This document shows, in pieces, positions 10,284 through 19,486 of a stretch of DNA of 64,000 nt; the stretch's first letter is position 1, and every line of letters starts with the position of its first letter. The stretch spans positions 1-64,000 of the forward strand of contig CAJQNF010000059.1 in the NCBI GenBank assembly GCA_905479625.1, given 5' to 3'. A program made the translations under genes and the position numbers. The DNA is from an uncultured Flavobacteriaceae bacterium. Lineage in GTDB: Bacteria > Bacteroidota > Bacteroidia > Flavobacteriales > Flavobacteriaceae. Under the pieces are notes generated by a model. That model was not told the origin of the DNA, ran no database searches, and worked only from the letters and a program-made list of their open reading frames with translations.

Positions 10284-12830
10284 GTGAGAAATCGATCAAC
10301 ATCTAACGCAGGCACAAAATGGCTATTCAAAATGGCCTGGAGAGATGCCAAAGCAAGCTACAAAAGATTGTCGCTTTTTATGGCTTCAATCGTATTGGGT
10401 ATTGGAGCAGTTGTGTCCATTCAATCATTCAGTGAAAACCTCAAAACAAACATAGAACTGCAGTCAAAATCGTTGATGGGAGCGGATTACATTATTGATA
10501 GTCGCCATAAAGCCAACGAAAAAGTTCTTAAAATAATTGATTCACTAGGTGGTGCTGATGCCAAAGAAATCAATTTTGCTTCCATGGGACTTTTCCCAAA
10601 AAACGGAGGCACCAAACTTATTCAGGTTAAAGGACTAGAAGGTGCTTTCCCTTTTTATGGCACTTTTGAAACCACCCCGATAAGTGCTGCAAAAACCTAC
10701 CAGGAAACCGGAGGCGCCCTTGTAGATGCTACTCTAATGCTTCAATATGATATAAAACCTGGCGATAGTATCAAAATTGGAAATGTAACTTTACCCGTTA
10801 GTGGATCCTTGGATGCAGCGCCCGGAACCGGTGGCTTTTCAAGCGGTATTGCGCCAACAGTGTATATCCCCTATCGTTTTATTGAAAAAACTGGTCTGAT
10901 CCAAACTGGAAGTAGACTGGAATACCAATACTATTTCATTGCTCCTCCTGATACAGATCTGGTTGCACTCAACAGGAAACTTGATCCAATCCTTGATGCT
11001 GAAGAAGCTGATATGGATACACATTTGGATTCAAGTCAACAATTAGGTCGGCGTTATGAAAATTTTGGTACATTTCTCAATCTGGTAGCTTTTATAGCAC
11101 TGCTGCTCGGTTGCGTTGGTATTGCCAGCTCAGTTCATATTTACGTTAAGGAAAAATTACGTGCTGTAGCCGTTCTTAAATGTCTTGGAGCCACCAGAAA
11201 ACAAAGCTTTTTGATCTTCTTGATTCAAATCATAGGGATGGGCTTCTTAGGAGGATTAGCTGGCTCTGCTTTAGGAATAATTCTGCAAGAATTGTTTCCC
11301 TATTTGTTAAGCGATATGCTTCCGTTTGACATAGAAACAACCATATATCCAACTTCTGTACTTCTCGGCATCGTCTTAGGTGTATTTATGTCGGTCATGT
11401 TTGCCTTAATTCCCTTATTAAGTACCTGGTATGTTTCACCTCTGCGTGTGCTGCGCATTGATGAATCTGCGAATGAAAAATCTCGTAAAGCCAATTTTAT
11501 AGTTGCTGGAATGATATTGGTATTTTTATATCTTTTCTCCTTCTGGTTACTCAATAATTGGAAATATGCCCTATTCTTTATAATTGGTATTCTCATCACA
11601 TTTTTAATTCTAATGGGAATTACCACTTTGTTTATGAAGGGTATAAAAAAATTCTTTCCTAGTTCCTGGGGTTTTATTTCCAGACAAAGTTTATTGAATT
11701 TATTCAGGCCTCAAAATCAGACCATGACTTTGATACTAGCTATCGGAGTTGGCACTTTTTTGATCAGTACCTTATATTTTACAAAAGATATGCTTCTGGC
11801 CAAACTATCCTTTGAAAGCGGAGATAATACGCCTAATATCATTCTAATGGATGTTCAGAACGATCAAAAAGAAGATGTAGCTAATACGTTGGATAATGTG
11901 ATCGACAATATTCCAATTGTAACGATGAGGGTGCATAGTATTAAGGGGAAACTGGCAAATGATATCAGGAAAGATACCACGATTAGGATAAATCAATGGG
12001 TTCTTAACCATGAATTCAGGGTGACTTATCGAGATGCTCTTGTCGCTTCAGAAGAGTTAACAAGCGGAGCCTGGGTTGCTGAGGAAAGCTATGATGGAAC
12101 GCAACCGATATCTATTTCCATTGCAGAAAATATTTCCAGAGATGCGCTTGTTCAGGTTGGAGATACTATTGTCTTTAATGTTCAAGGTGTATTGATGAAG
12201 ACAAAAGTGGCCAGTATCAGAACCGTAGATTGGGGAAGGATGCAACTCAATTTTAATATAGTGTTTCCAAAAGGTGTGCTTGAAGATGCCCCACAATTTA
12301 ACGTATTATCAACGCATACCCCCGATGAAAAATCATCTGCTAAATTACAAAGTGATCTGATTCAAAAATATCCGAATATATCTATCATCGATTTCAGACA
12401 GATCCTGGTACTGATAGAGAAAGTACTCAACAAGATCTCATGGGTCATCAATTTTATGGCTATTTTCAGCATATTTACAGGAATCATAGTGCTCATTGGT
12501 GCTGTTCGCACCAGTAAATTCCAAAGAATCAAAGAAAATGTTTTACTGAGAACCTTAGGAGGTACAAGTAAACAGATCTTAAAGATCACTGCCCTTGAAT
12601 ATTTGTATTTGGGAGCTTTAGGAAGTCTAAGTGGAATTATTTTATCCCTGGTTAGTGCTCAAATTTTGGCCTATTTTGTATTTGACCTGGCATTTATTCC
12701 TTCAGGTTTTCCATTCTTTGTGTTATTCCCAGGAATCACAATATTGGTCTTAACTATAGGGTTATTGAACAGCAGGAGTGTGTTAAACAGTCCTCCATTA
12801 CAAGTCTTAAGAAAAGAAAATGCAGGTTAA
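10284..12830 (+). CDS. FtsX-like ABC transporter permease (YbbP type), GTG start
   Basis: Two FtsX-like permease blocks with large extracytoplasmic domains; begins 1 nt after the ATPase stop. Confidence 0.88.
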   Translation: MRNRSTSNAGTKWLFKMAWRDAKASYKRLSLFMASIVLGIGAVVSIQSFSENLKTNIELQSKSLMGADYIIDSRHKANEKVLKIIDSLGGADAKEINFASMGLFPKNGGTKLIQVKGLEGAFPFYGTFETTPISAAKTYQETGGALVDATLMLQYDIKPGDSIKIGNVTLPVSGSLDAAPGTGGFSSGIAPTVYIPYRFIEKTGLIQTGSRLEYQYYFIAPPDTDLVALNRKLDPILDAEEADMDTHLDSSQQLGRRYENFGTFLNLVAFIALLLGCVGIASSVHIYVKEKLRAVAVLKCLGATRKQSFLIFLIQIIGMGFLGGLAGSALGIILQELFPYLLSDMLPFDIETTIYPTSVLLGIVLGVFMSVMFALIPLLSTWYVSPLRVLRIDESANEKSRKANFIVAGMILVFLYLFSFWLLNNWKYALFFIIGILITFLILMGITTLFMKGIKKFFPSSWGFISRQSLLNLFRPQNQTMTLILAIGVGTFLISTLYFTKDMLLAKLSFESGDNTPNIILMDVQNDQKEDVANTLDNVIDNIPIVTMRVHSIKGKLANDIRKDTTIRINQWVLNHEFRVTYRDALVASEELTSGAWVAEESYDGTQPISISIAENISRDALVQVGDTIVFNVQGVLMKTKVASIRTVDWGRMQLNFNIVFPKGVLEDAPQFNVLSTHTPDEKSSAKLQSDLIQKYPNISIIDFRQILVLIEKVLNKISWVINFMAIFSIFTGIIVLIGAVRTSKFQRIKENVLLRTLGGTSKQILKITALEYLYLGALGSLSGIILSLVSAQILAYFVFDLAFIPSGFPFFVLFPGITILVLTIGLLNSRSVLNSPPLQVLRKENAG

Positions 12831-12947
12831 AAGTGACCTCTGATCTAAAAAATTATACGTGACATTTTCTGAAGTGAATATCCATTTTTATGTATCTTGA
12901 AGGCAAATTTTTTTAATAATCGCTTTTTTGTCAAATCTCCATAGGAT

Positions 12948-13712
12948 ATGAATAGTCTAAAATCAATATTGTTGCTGCTTTTAATCATTGTAGGCTTTAA
13001 CATGATCGCTCAAACTAGCGACCCCAATGAATCAATTTCCTTAGAAAATAAGCATATCCTTGTTGTATGGGGAGGTTGGGACGGTCATCAACCTGATGTT
13101 TTCGCAAAGAAAATTTCAAAATGGGCTTTAAAAATGGGTGCCAATGTGATTGTTTCCGACTCCTTAGGCGTTTATACCAACAAAGATTTAATGGCCAAAC
13201 AAGATCTCATTATACAATATTGGACCATGGGCACAATCACCGACGAGCAAAGTAAAGGATTGATTGAAACAATAAAAAATGGAGCTGGCCTGGTAGGTTG
13301 TCATGGTGGAATTGGCGATTCGTTCAGAAACAATACGGATTACCAATATATGGTAGGAGGTCAATGGGTCACTCATCCGGGAGGAAAGATTAACTATTCG
13401 GTCCAAATCAGCAACACTGGAGACCCTATAACAAAAGATTTGAAAGATTTTGAAATTGAAAATACAGAACAATATTATATGCATGTAGACCCCAATGTTA
13501 GGGTATTAGCAACAACTACTTTTAATGCTGATCACGATGCTTGGATAGAAGGAAATACGATGCCCGTTGTATGGAAAAAAACTCACAAAAAAGGCAAGGT
13601 TTTTTATATCTCCATCGGACATAATCCTGAAGACTTCGACCACCCTGCTGTCTGGACGATGTTAACCAGAGGTATTGACTGGGCAAGCAATGGCAAGAAA
13701 CAAGGTCATTAA
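12948..13712 (+). CDS. ThuA-like domain secreted protein
   Basis: Signal peptide; 'VVWGGWDGHQPDVFA', 'GAGLVGCHGGIGDSFR', 'MPVVWKKTHKKGKVFYISIGHNPEDFDHPAVWTMLTRGIDWA'. Confidence 0.85.
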   Translation: MNSLKSILLLLLIIVGFNMIAQTSDPNESISLENKHILVVWGGWDGHQPDVFAKKISKWALKMGANVIVSDSLGVYTNKDLMAKQDLIIQYWTMGTITDEQSKGLIETIKNGAGLVGCHGGIGDSFRNNTDYQYMVGGQWVTHPGGKINYSVQISNTGDPITKDLKDFEIENTEQYYMHVDPNVRVLATTTFNADHDAWIEGNTMPVVWKKTHKKGKVFYISIGHNPEDFDHPAVWTMLTRGIDWASNGKKQGH

Positions 13713-13753
13713 TAGCTTAAAAACTGTATTTTTATCCGACAAAATTCACCTGT

Positions 13754-14791
13754 TTGAATAGATCAATTACCTATATCGTACTTATTTCAGTTTTAGCCAT
13801 TTTAACCTCGTTTGAAAGTTATGGGCAAAAAACGGATACTATTGTTCATGTGAATGGAAACATCTTAACAGGTGATTTTAAAAAACTGAATTATGGCGTA
13901 GTTACCTGGAAAATGGATGGAATGGGGACCATTAGTTTAGAAGAACCTAAAATATCGACAATAATTTCGAGTAAGATTTTTGAAATCAAAATGGAAAGTG
14001 GACGTATCTATTTTGGTTCTTTTGAGGCGGCCGAAAAGGAGAGAGAAGTAAACCTTGTTTTAGTTAATGAGAATATATTGGTCAAAATTGAGGATATCGT
14101 AGAAGTATATCCTATCAAAAAGAGTTTTAAAACTCGCCTGAGTGGTAATTTTAATTTAGGAGCCAATTATTCAAAAGGAAGTAATGTTGCCACACTGCAA
14201 TTTTCAGGTAATCTGGATTATCGGAAAAGGAATAGTGAATTCGGTTTAACATGGGATACGAATGACACCTATCAGGGAGACACTTTGAGCGCAAGCAAAT
14301 CGGATATTACATTGGCCTGGCAGCGAACATTGAAAAAGGGGTGGTATGCAGATGTAAGTATAGGGGCGAGTCAGAACCTTCAATTAGGAACCGATCTGAG
14401 ATGGAGTTTAAATCTTGCCGGAATTAAGGATTTAACATATAATGAATGGAATCGATTATATGCGGCAGTAGGTGTTAATTTATCACGAGAAATTCCATTT
14501 GGTGAGGGACCAACACAAGATGATATAGCCGGCCTTATCCAAGTAAAATGGAAGGTGTATAAATTGTGGAGTCCAAAAGTATGGGTCGACGCAGACATCG
14601 TGTATCTACCCTATTTAACAGATGATAGGTATAGATTCACATTTAACATGAATCCAAAAGTTAGCATTTTCAGCGATAATTTTAAAATAGGAATAAATGT
14701 TTACTACACCTATGATAGCATGCCTCAAACTACGGACGCTTCAAACGATGATTACGGATTAAACCTTCAATTCACTTATTCCTTAAATTAA
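13754..14791 (+). CDS. DUF481 outer-membrane beta-barrel protein (TTG start)
   Basis: Signal peptide; 'RLSGNFNLGANYSKGSNVATLQFSGNLDYR' and later barrel strands match DUF481/YdiY type. Confidence 0.75.
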   Translation: MNRSITYIVLISVLAILTSFESYGQKTDTIVHVNGNILTGDFKKLNYGVVTWKMDGMGTISLEEPKISTIISSKIFEIKMESGRIYFGSFEAAEKEREVNLVLVNENILVKIEDIVEVYPIKKSFKTRLSGNFNLGANYSKGSNVATLQFSGNLDYRKRNSEFGLTWDTNDTYQGDTLSASKSDITLAWQRTLKKGWYADVSIGASQNLQLGTDLRWSLNLAGIKDLTYNEWNRLYAAVGVNLSREIPFGEGPTQDDIAGLIQVKWKVYKLWSPKVWVDADIVYLPYLTDDRYRFTFNMNPKVSIFSDNFKIGINVYYTYDSMPQTTDASNDDYGLNLQFTYSLN

Positions 14792-14818
14792 GTTTAGTTA
14801 AACATTATTCACATTTAT

Positions 14819-14862
14819 TTCATTGATCACGGTTAATAAATTCATTGATCTTGGTTAATGCA
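14819..14862. repeat. 22-bp imperfect tandem direct repeat in intergenic DNA
   Basis: TTCATTGATCACGGTTAATAAA followed directly by TTCATTGATCTTGGTTAATGCA, 18/22 identical. Confidence 0.8.
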
Positions 14863-15017
14863 AATATTATTTCTTAAGTCTATTTTTATATAGAGTAAAT
14901 TCAAGTCAATAGATATGCTCTTTTAGAAATGCCAGGTCATTTATATCGAAATCTAATGATCTTAAAAACCGGATTTTTTTAGGGCTCATCAATTGAATCA
15001 CTTAAAATCATTTAATT

Positions 15018-15404
15018 ATGGAAAAAGAAATCATTTATAATGCCGATTTACATTTTGAGCATGAAAATTGGCAACGAGAAATCGACTTTTGGCAAGATGA
15101 ATTAAAATCCTTTCATTTACGGCTTGACGAGTTAGTTAATCGATGGACCGATCATCAGGTTTTAGCTGAAATTGAAAAATTTCAAAATCAATTTATGATC
15201 CAGGAAAAGGAATTTCATTCGATAAAGGATCAAATCGCTATGCATGAAAAAAATATGGCTGCGCATTATGAAAAAAATGAAGACGTTTTAAATGAAATGT
15301 TTGTTAGTCAGCATCTTGCGCTAAGAGAAGTTATGGAAACAGAGAGAAATCTCTATAACAACCTTAAAAAAGATTTTTTCCGATTTATGACAAAATATAT
15401 GTGA
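15018..15404 (+). CDS. Small coiled-coil protein of unknown function
   Basis: 128-aa charged heptad-like helical sequence; no signal peptide. Confidence 0.65.
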   Translation: MEKEIIYNADLHFEHENWQREIDFWQDELKSFHLRLDELVNRWTDHQVLAEIEKFQNQFMIQEKEFHSIKDQIAMHEKNMAAHYEKNEDVLNEMFVSQHLALREVMETERNLYNNLKKDFFRFMTKYM

Positions 15405-15433
15405 GTCTCTGGTCAGTCAATTAGTTATACCGA

Positions 15434-16405
15434 TTAATCAATAGCATACCTATTTGTATTTGGGCTGCAAGTGCAAATTACTTTTGAAACCAGTGATTGA
15501 CTTAGGTTGATTTCGGTCAGACGATTTGATCTTTGATCTAAACATTTAGGGCACTTGGAAAATTGCTCCAGGTCCCAAGTGTCTGCAAAGACACGTCCTG
15601 CTCCCAAAGCAATTCCATAGGCCAATACTTCTTCAAGTGAATCAAGTGTTGGTTTTTCAAAATCTCCTTGCCTCATCAGGATATCCATAGCACCATTGCC
15701 TGGTCTAACAGGGATTAGGGTACAACTGTCAACGCCAGCCTCAAACGCCAGGTCCAATGATTTTTTTGCCCAGTAAACACCTTCTTCTTCACTCATAAAA
15801 GGTGGTCTTAGTAAAATAAAGGCCCTTGACCTAATCTGATGTTGATTGAGAAATTTTATGGCCTGTACAAAATCATCTACATCCATTTGTTTGTTGAGTT
15901 TTCTCAACACCTCAGGATGTACTGTTTCTAAACCAATGGCCACTTCAAGCTGAGGCTCTAGCATATCTCTGAATTCCAGGCATTGCTCATTGATCAGTTT
16001 GGGGTGAGCTTCAACCACTAACGTTTCAAAACCCGATACCAAAGACGCTATATCTTTATAATCCTTTACAGGAATCGCCTTTTGATCAAAAAAACTGCCA
16101 CTGTTATATAATTTGACCTGCTTGGCTTCAGGCATTTGTTCCAGGGCCCATTTGATCTGATCAGGAATGGCACCGAAAGGTACAGACGCTTCAGTTGTGT
16201 TTTTCCAAAGATCACACATTAAACAACGAAAGGAACATTCTTTATTACTAATAAAGATAATCCCTGTATCCAGAATTTCACCGGAAGCGCTTCTCTCCTT
16301 TTCTACCAGCCATCCATATGGTTTATAAGGATCTACTTGATTTCGCTCAGGCCTGTTGGATACGATCCAGTCACTGTTCAATAATTTCTCCTTCCTATTG
16401 CTCAT
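15434..16405 (-). CDS. Radical SAM protein (Elp3/TIGR01210-like), with C-terminal Cys pairs
   Basis: 'ECSFRCLMCDLW' CxxxCxxC; 'NSGSFFD', 'VAIGLETVHPEVLRKLNKQM', C-terminal CPKC and CTC. Likely start MSNRKEK at 16405 rather than the longer ORF start at 16543. Confidence 0.85.
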   Translation of the reverse strand: MSNRKEKLLNSDWIVSNRPERNQVDPYKPYGWLVEKERSASGEILDTGIIFISNKECSFRCLMCDLWKNTTEASVPFGAIPDQIKWALEQMPEAKQVKLYNSGSFFDQKAIPVKDYKDIASLVSGFETLVVEAHPKLINEQCLEFRDMLEPQLEVAIGLETVHPEVLRKLNKQMDVDDFVQAIKFLNQHQIRSRAFILLRPPFMSEEEGVYWAKKSLDLAFEAGVDSCTLIPVRPGNGAMDILMRQGDFEKPTLDSLEEVLAYGIALGAGRVFADTWDLEQFSKCPKCLDQRSNRLTEINLSQSLVSKVICTCSPNTNRYAID

Positions 16406-17726
16406 ACTTTGACAGGAATTCCTTTCTATAGGTAATATCCTTTTCCGGAAAATGCTTTTTAAAATTATTAGAAGAGGCTGCTCCATGCTGAAAACGGCGC
16501 TTCTCAAAAACAGGCATATTGATTCCTGTAATAGCCTTGACACCAGCCGCTACAATCTGACCCTTTAGATCATATAATTTTTGATGATCCCAGTCTGTAA
16601 GGTCTATATAAGGAATCCCCTCAGAAATTTCGATCACGTTTGGCAACGTGTAGGGACTAAATCCTTCAAAACCCAAAAGATCGGCAGGAGAAAAAGTACG
16701 CATATAACCTCTACTCAAGCCTCCTGAATATGTTAGGGAATGTTTGATTGAATCAACTCCCCATCCTTCATGATACAACATCAAATTATTCAAGACACTT
16801 TTAATGGTCAATTCAGGATTGTCTTCAATTGGGTAATCTTTAAGATTTTCATCTCCGCCATCACCGTCAATGATATACTTCCAATCCGGATATCTTGACC
16901 TGATACTTTGAAGTAATGACAAATTCATAGTGGCAGACTGTATATCCAAAGGTTTATAATCTTCAACCACATCAATAGCTTCTTTCCAATTCAACGAGTT
17001 ATAATCCAATTCGATGGGCTCCAAAAATAATTCAAGATCCAAGGCTCGTAAAAATTTCCTTGCTTGCAAAAGATCCTCCCCTTCACCTTCAACAGATAAG
17101 GTAAAAGCTTTTAAGCGAGATGGACTTTCTCCCAATTCTCTTAAGGCATGGTATAGTAAAACAAAAACAGAACCACTATCTATACCCGCTGAAAAAGTGA
17201 CACCAATAGGGCCTTCTGTTGCCCTGAATTGCAGCCATTTTTTGATCTCAGTATAGACCGCTCCAATATAGTCTCTTCCAATTTGCTCTATATCTTTTGG
17301 TTGGTAAGTATTGCGTTTTGGAGTAAAGAATCTTTCATAAATAGGATTCGGATCCGGGCACCCCAGCAACTCGATTCTGGTCACATAATGAGCAGGAGCC
17401 ATTCTGGTATAAGATGGGTGGAATTGATCGTCAAGTCCTTCTTTTTTAAGATGCTCATAAATCACGTCAATTCGTTCAGCGATGATCAATTGTGGTCCAA
17501 TAGCTTGTTTGGCGATAAAGTACCTGATTGGTCTTCCAATGGACCTTGCCATCTTGATTGTTTTTCCTTCAACCGATATCAGACAAAATTGCCCGTCGAT
17601 CTTTCGAACAGCCTCCAAATCACCTGATTTTACAATATCCACGGCCTCTTCATGACTCATGTTGTAAATGACATTTTTCTTTGGATCTGTCAAATCCACT
17701 ACCTTACTTATATATTGACTATTCAT
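16395..17726 (-). CDS. Asparagine-synthase-like ATP-PPi enzyme with N-terminal domain lacking the Cys nucleophile
   Basis: 'GVTFSAGIDSGSVF' PP-loop variant, 'IIDGDGGDENLKDYP' as in AsnB family; N-terminus MNSQYISK has no Cys at position 2. Confidence 0.82.
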   Translation of the reverse strand: MNSQYISKVVDLTDPKKNVIYNMSHEEAVDIVKSGDLEAVRKIDGQFCLISVEGKTIKMARSIGRPIRYFIAKQAIGPQLIIAERIDVIYEHLKKEGLDDQFHPSYTRMAPAHYVTRIELLGCPDPNPIYERFFTPKRNTYQPKDIEQIGRDYIGAVYTEIKKWLQFRATEGPIGVTFSAGIDSGSVFVLLYHALRELGESPSRLKAFTLSVEGEGEDLLQARKFLRALDLELFLEPIELDYNSLNWKEAIDVVEDYKPLDIQSATMNLSLLQSIRSRYPDWKYIIDGDGGDENLKDYPIEDNPELTIKSVLNNLMLYHEGWGVDSIKHSLTYSGGLSRGYMRTFSPADLLGFEGFSPYTLPNVIEISEGIPYIDLTDWDHQKLYDLKGQIVAAGVKAITGINMPVFEKRRFQHGAASSNNFKKHFPEKDITYRKEFLSKYEQ

Positions 17727-17833
17727 GAAAACTATTTAATGTAATTATTAAATTCTTTACAATTGATGGCTAATTTAATGAATTGGCCTTATCCATACCA
17801 ATGAGAAAGTGCTAAAATCAGCCCTTCATTGTT

Positions 17834-19486
17834 CTATTGATATCCTTTCCCCTTGTTAAAATCGAGATACTGATTAACTGGAACTTGATTGAACACTTCT
17901 TCCGAACCATCCGGCCATTGTATGCTTAATTCATCAATGATCGAATGATCCCCTAACCCAACATGAACTCGAGGCTCATTGTTGGAAAGATAACCACTTG
18001 TCCACTGATTGACCATAACTTGTTTTTTATCTCCTGTTCGCACTGTTACTTTGGCTCCTATCCCAGATGCCAAACCTTGTTCTCCCTTTAAAGTTAACCC
18101 AACCCAGTTTTTACTATTTCCTCCATCATTTCTGAGCAGACTAGCTGAAGCGATCAAATCTACGTGTGATATGGAGACGTCCATATCTCCATCATTATCA
18201 TAGTCCCAAACAACAAGACCCCTGCCTGATCTCTTGGTCGAAAAATACGCTCCGTGCATTTGACCAACATCTTTAAAATTGCCTTTACCATCATTTTCAA
18301 GAAGTAAAGGGTACTGAAGAATAAGTTCTTCAGCCGTTCCGTTGGCAGTAATCAGGTCCAAGTCTCCATCATTATCATAGTCGAACAAAGCGGCTCCCCA
18401 GCCACCTTTTCCAGCCATGGGTCCTGCAATACCACTTGTCTCAGTAATATCCTCAAACAAGCCGTTTCCTTTATTGCGATACAATGCTCCGTATTTCAAA
18501 TCAGATACAAAAATATCCAATAAACCATCTCCATCTATATCTCCCAAAGTAGCGTGCATAGAACCAGTTTTCTGCCCTTTACTATTCGCAGCGACACCGC
18601 TGGCAATGCCTACTTCTTTAAAAGTACCTCCGTCATTTCTGAATAAAAAATTAAACTGGTGGTCATTGGCCTGAAAAATATCCATGTCACCATCATCATC
18701 ATAATCAACAACAGTCAGTCCCATACATTTAGAATCCGGATAAAGCAATCCATTCTTTTCTGTTACATCTTGAAAACGTCCATCCGCCATTTGTTCATAT
18801 AGCATAGAGGCCTGACCTTTATATTCCGAAGGATGGGGCATCATTCCCGGAGTTTGCGTCGATATATACGCCGGATCAAAAGCCAGGAAATTACCAACCA
18901 TGGCGTCTAATCGTCCATCCAGGTTATAATCCCAAAATGATACTCCAATACTCCATTTGGTAAATCCATTTAGTTTTTCGGGGCCGGCAAGTCCTAATTC
19001 GGAAGTGATGTCTTTAAAAGTTCCATCGCCGTTATTATGGTAAAACACATTCGAACCATAGTTGAGTAGATAGAGATCTTCAAAACCGTCCTGATCAAGG
19101 TCTATAGCTCCGGCTGCCATGCTCCACTGCAAATCATTTATTCCGGCCTGTTTTCCTGTTTCAGTAAAGGTGCCGTTACCATTATTTTTATACAATTTGT
19201 CGCGACTATTCTTAAACGCTGCCCCTCCCTCATCTGAAATTCCTTCCAGATAGGTCCCGCTCATCATAAAAAGATCCATAAGTCCGTCATTGTTATAATC
19301 AAAAACTGTAATTCCAGAACCACTGCTTTCAAGAATATTCTCATAAGTATAATCCCCAAAAGTATATTTGAAATCAATTCCTGATGCCGCTGCAACATCT
19401 GTAAACATTACTTTTTGCTGGGCAAGCAGCAAGACAGGAAATACCACCAGAAACAGGCAGTAAAAAAGTTGTAATTTATTCTTCAC
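17834..19486 (-). CDS. CRTAC1-type FG-GAP/VCBS + ASPIC/UnbV secreted protein (GTG start)
   Basis: Signal peptide; repeated DxDxDG calcium-loop FG-GAP repeats; C-terminal 'GIGAKVTVRTGDKKQVMVNQWTSGYLSNNEPRVHVGLGDHSIIDELSIQWPDGSEEVF' = ASPIC/UnbV. Confidence 0.9.
   Translation of the reverse strand: MKNKLQLFYCLFLVVFPVLLLAQQKVMFTDVAAASGIDFKYTFGDYTYENILESSGSGITVFDYNNDGLMDLFMMSGTYLEGISDEGGAAFKNSRDKLYKNNGNGTFTETGKQAGINDLQWSMAAGAIDLDQDGFEDLYLLNYGSNVFYHNNGDGTFKDITSELGLAGPEKLNGFTKWSIGVSFWDYNLDGRLDAMVGNFLAFDPAYISTQTPGMMPHPSEYKGQASMLYEQMADGRFQDVTEKNGLLYPDSKCMGLTVVDYDDDGDMDIFQANDHQFNFLFRNDGGTFKEVGIASGVAANSKGQKTGSMHATLGDIDGDGLLDIFVSDLKYGALYRNKGNGLFEDITETSGIAGPMAGKGGWGAALFDYDNDGDLDLITANGTAEELILQYPLLLENDGKGNFKDVGQMHGAYFSTKRSGRGLVVWDYDNDGDMDVSISHVDLIASASLLRNDGGNSKNWVGLTLKGEQGLASGIGAKVTVRTGDKKQVMVNQWTSGYLSNNEPRVHVGLGDHSIIDELSIQWPDGSEEVFNQVPVNQYLDFNKGKGYQ

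Noticed and set aside
17727-17833. Possible RiPP precursor peptide upstream of the AsnB-like gene
   Set aside because: On the minus strand the only ATG frames stop almost immediately (MKG* and MDKANSLN*)
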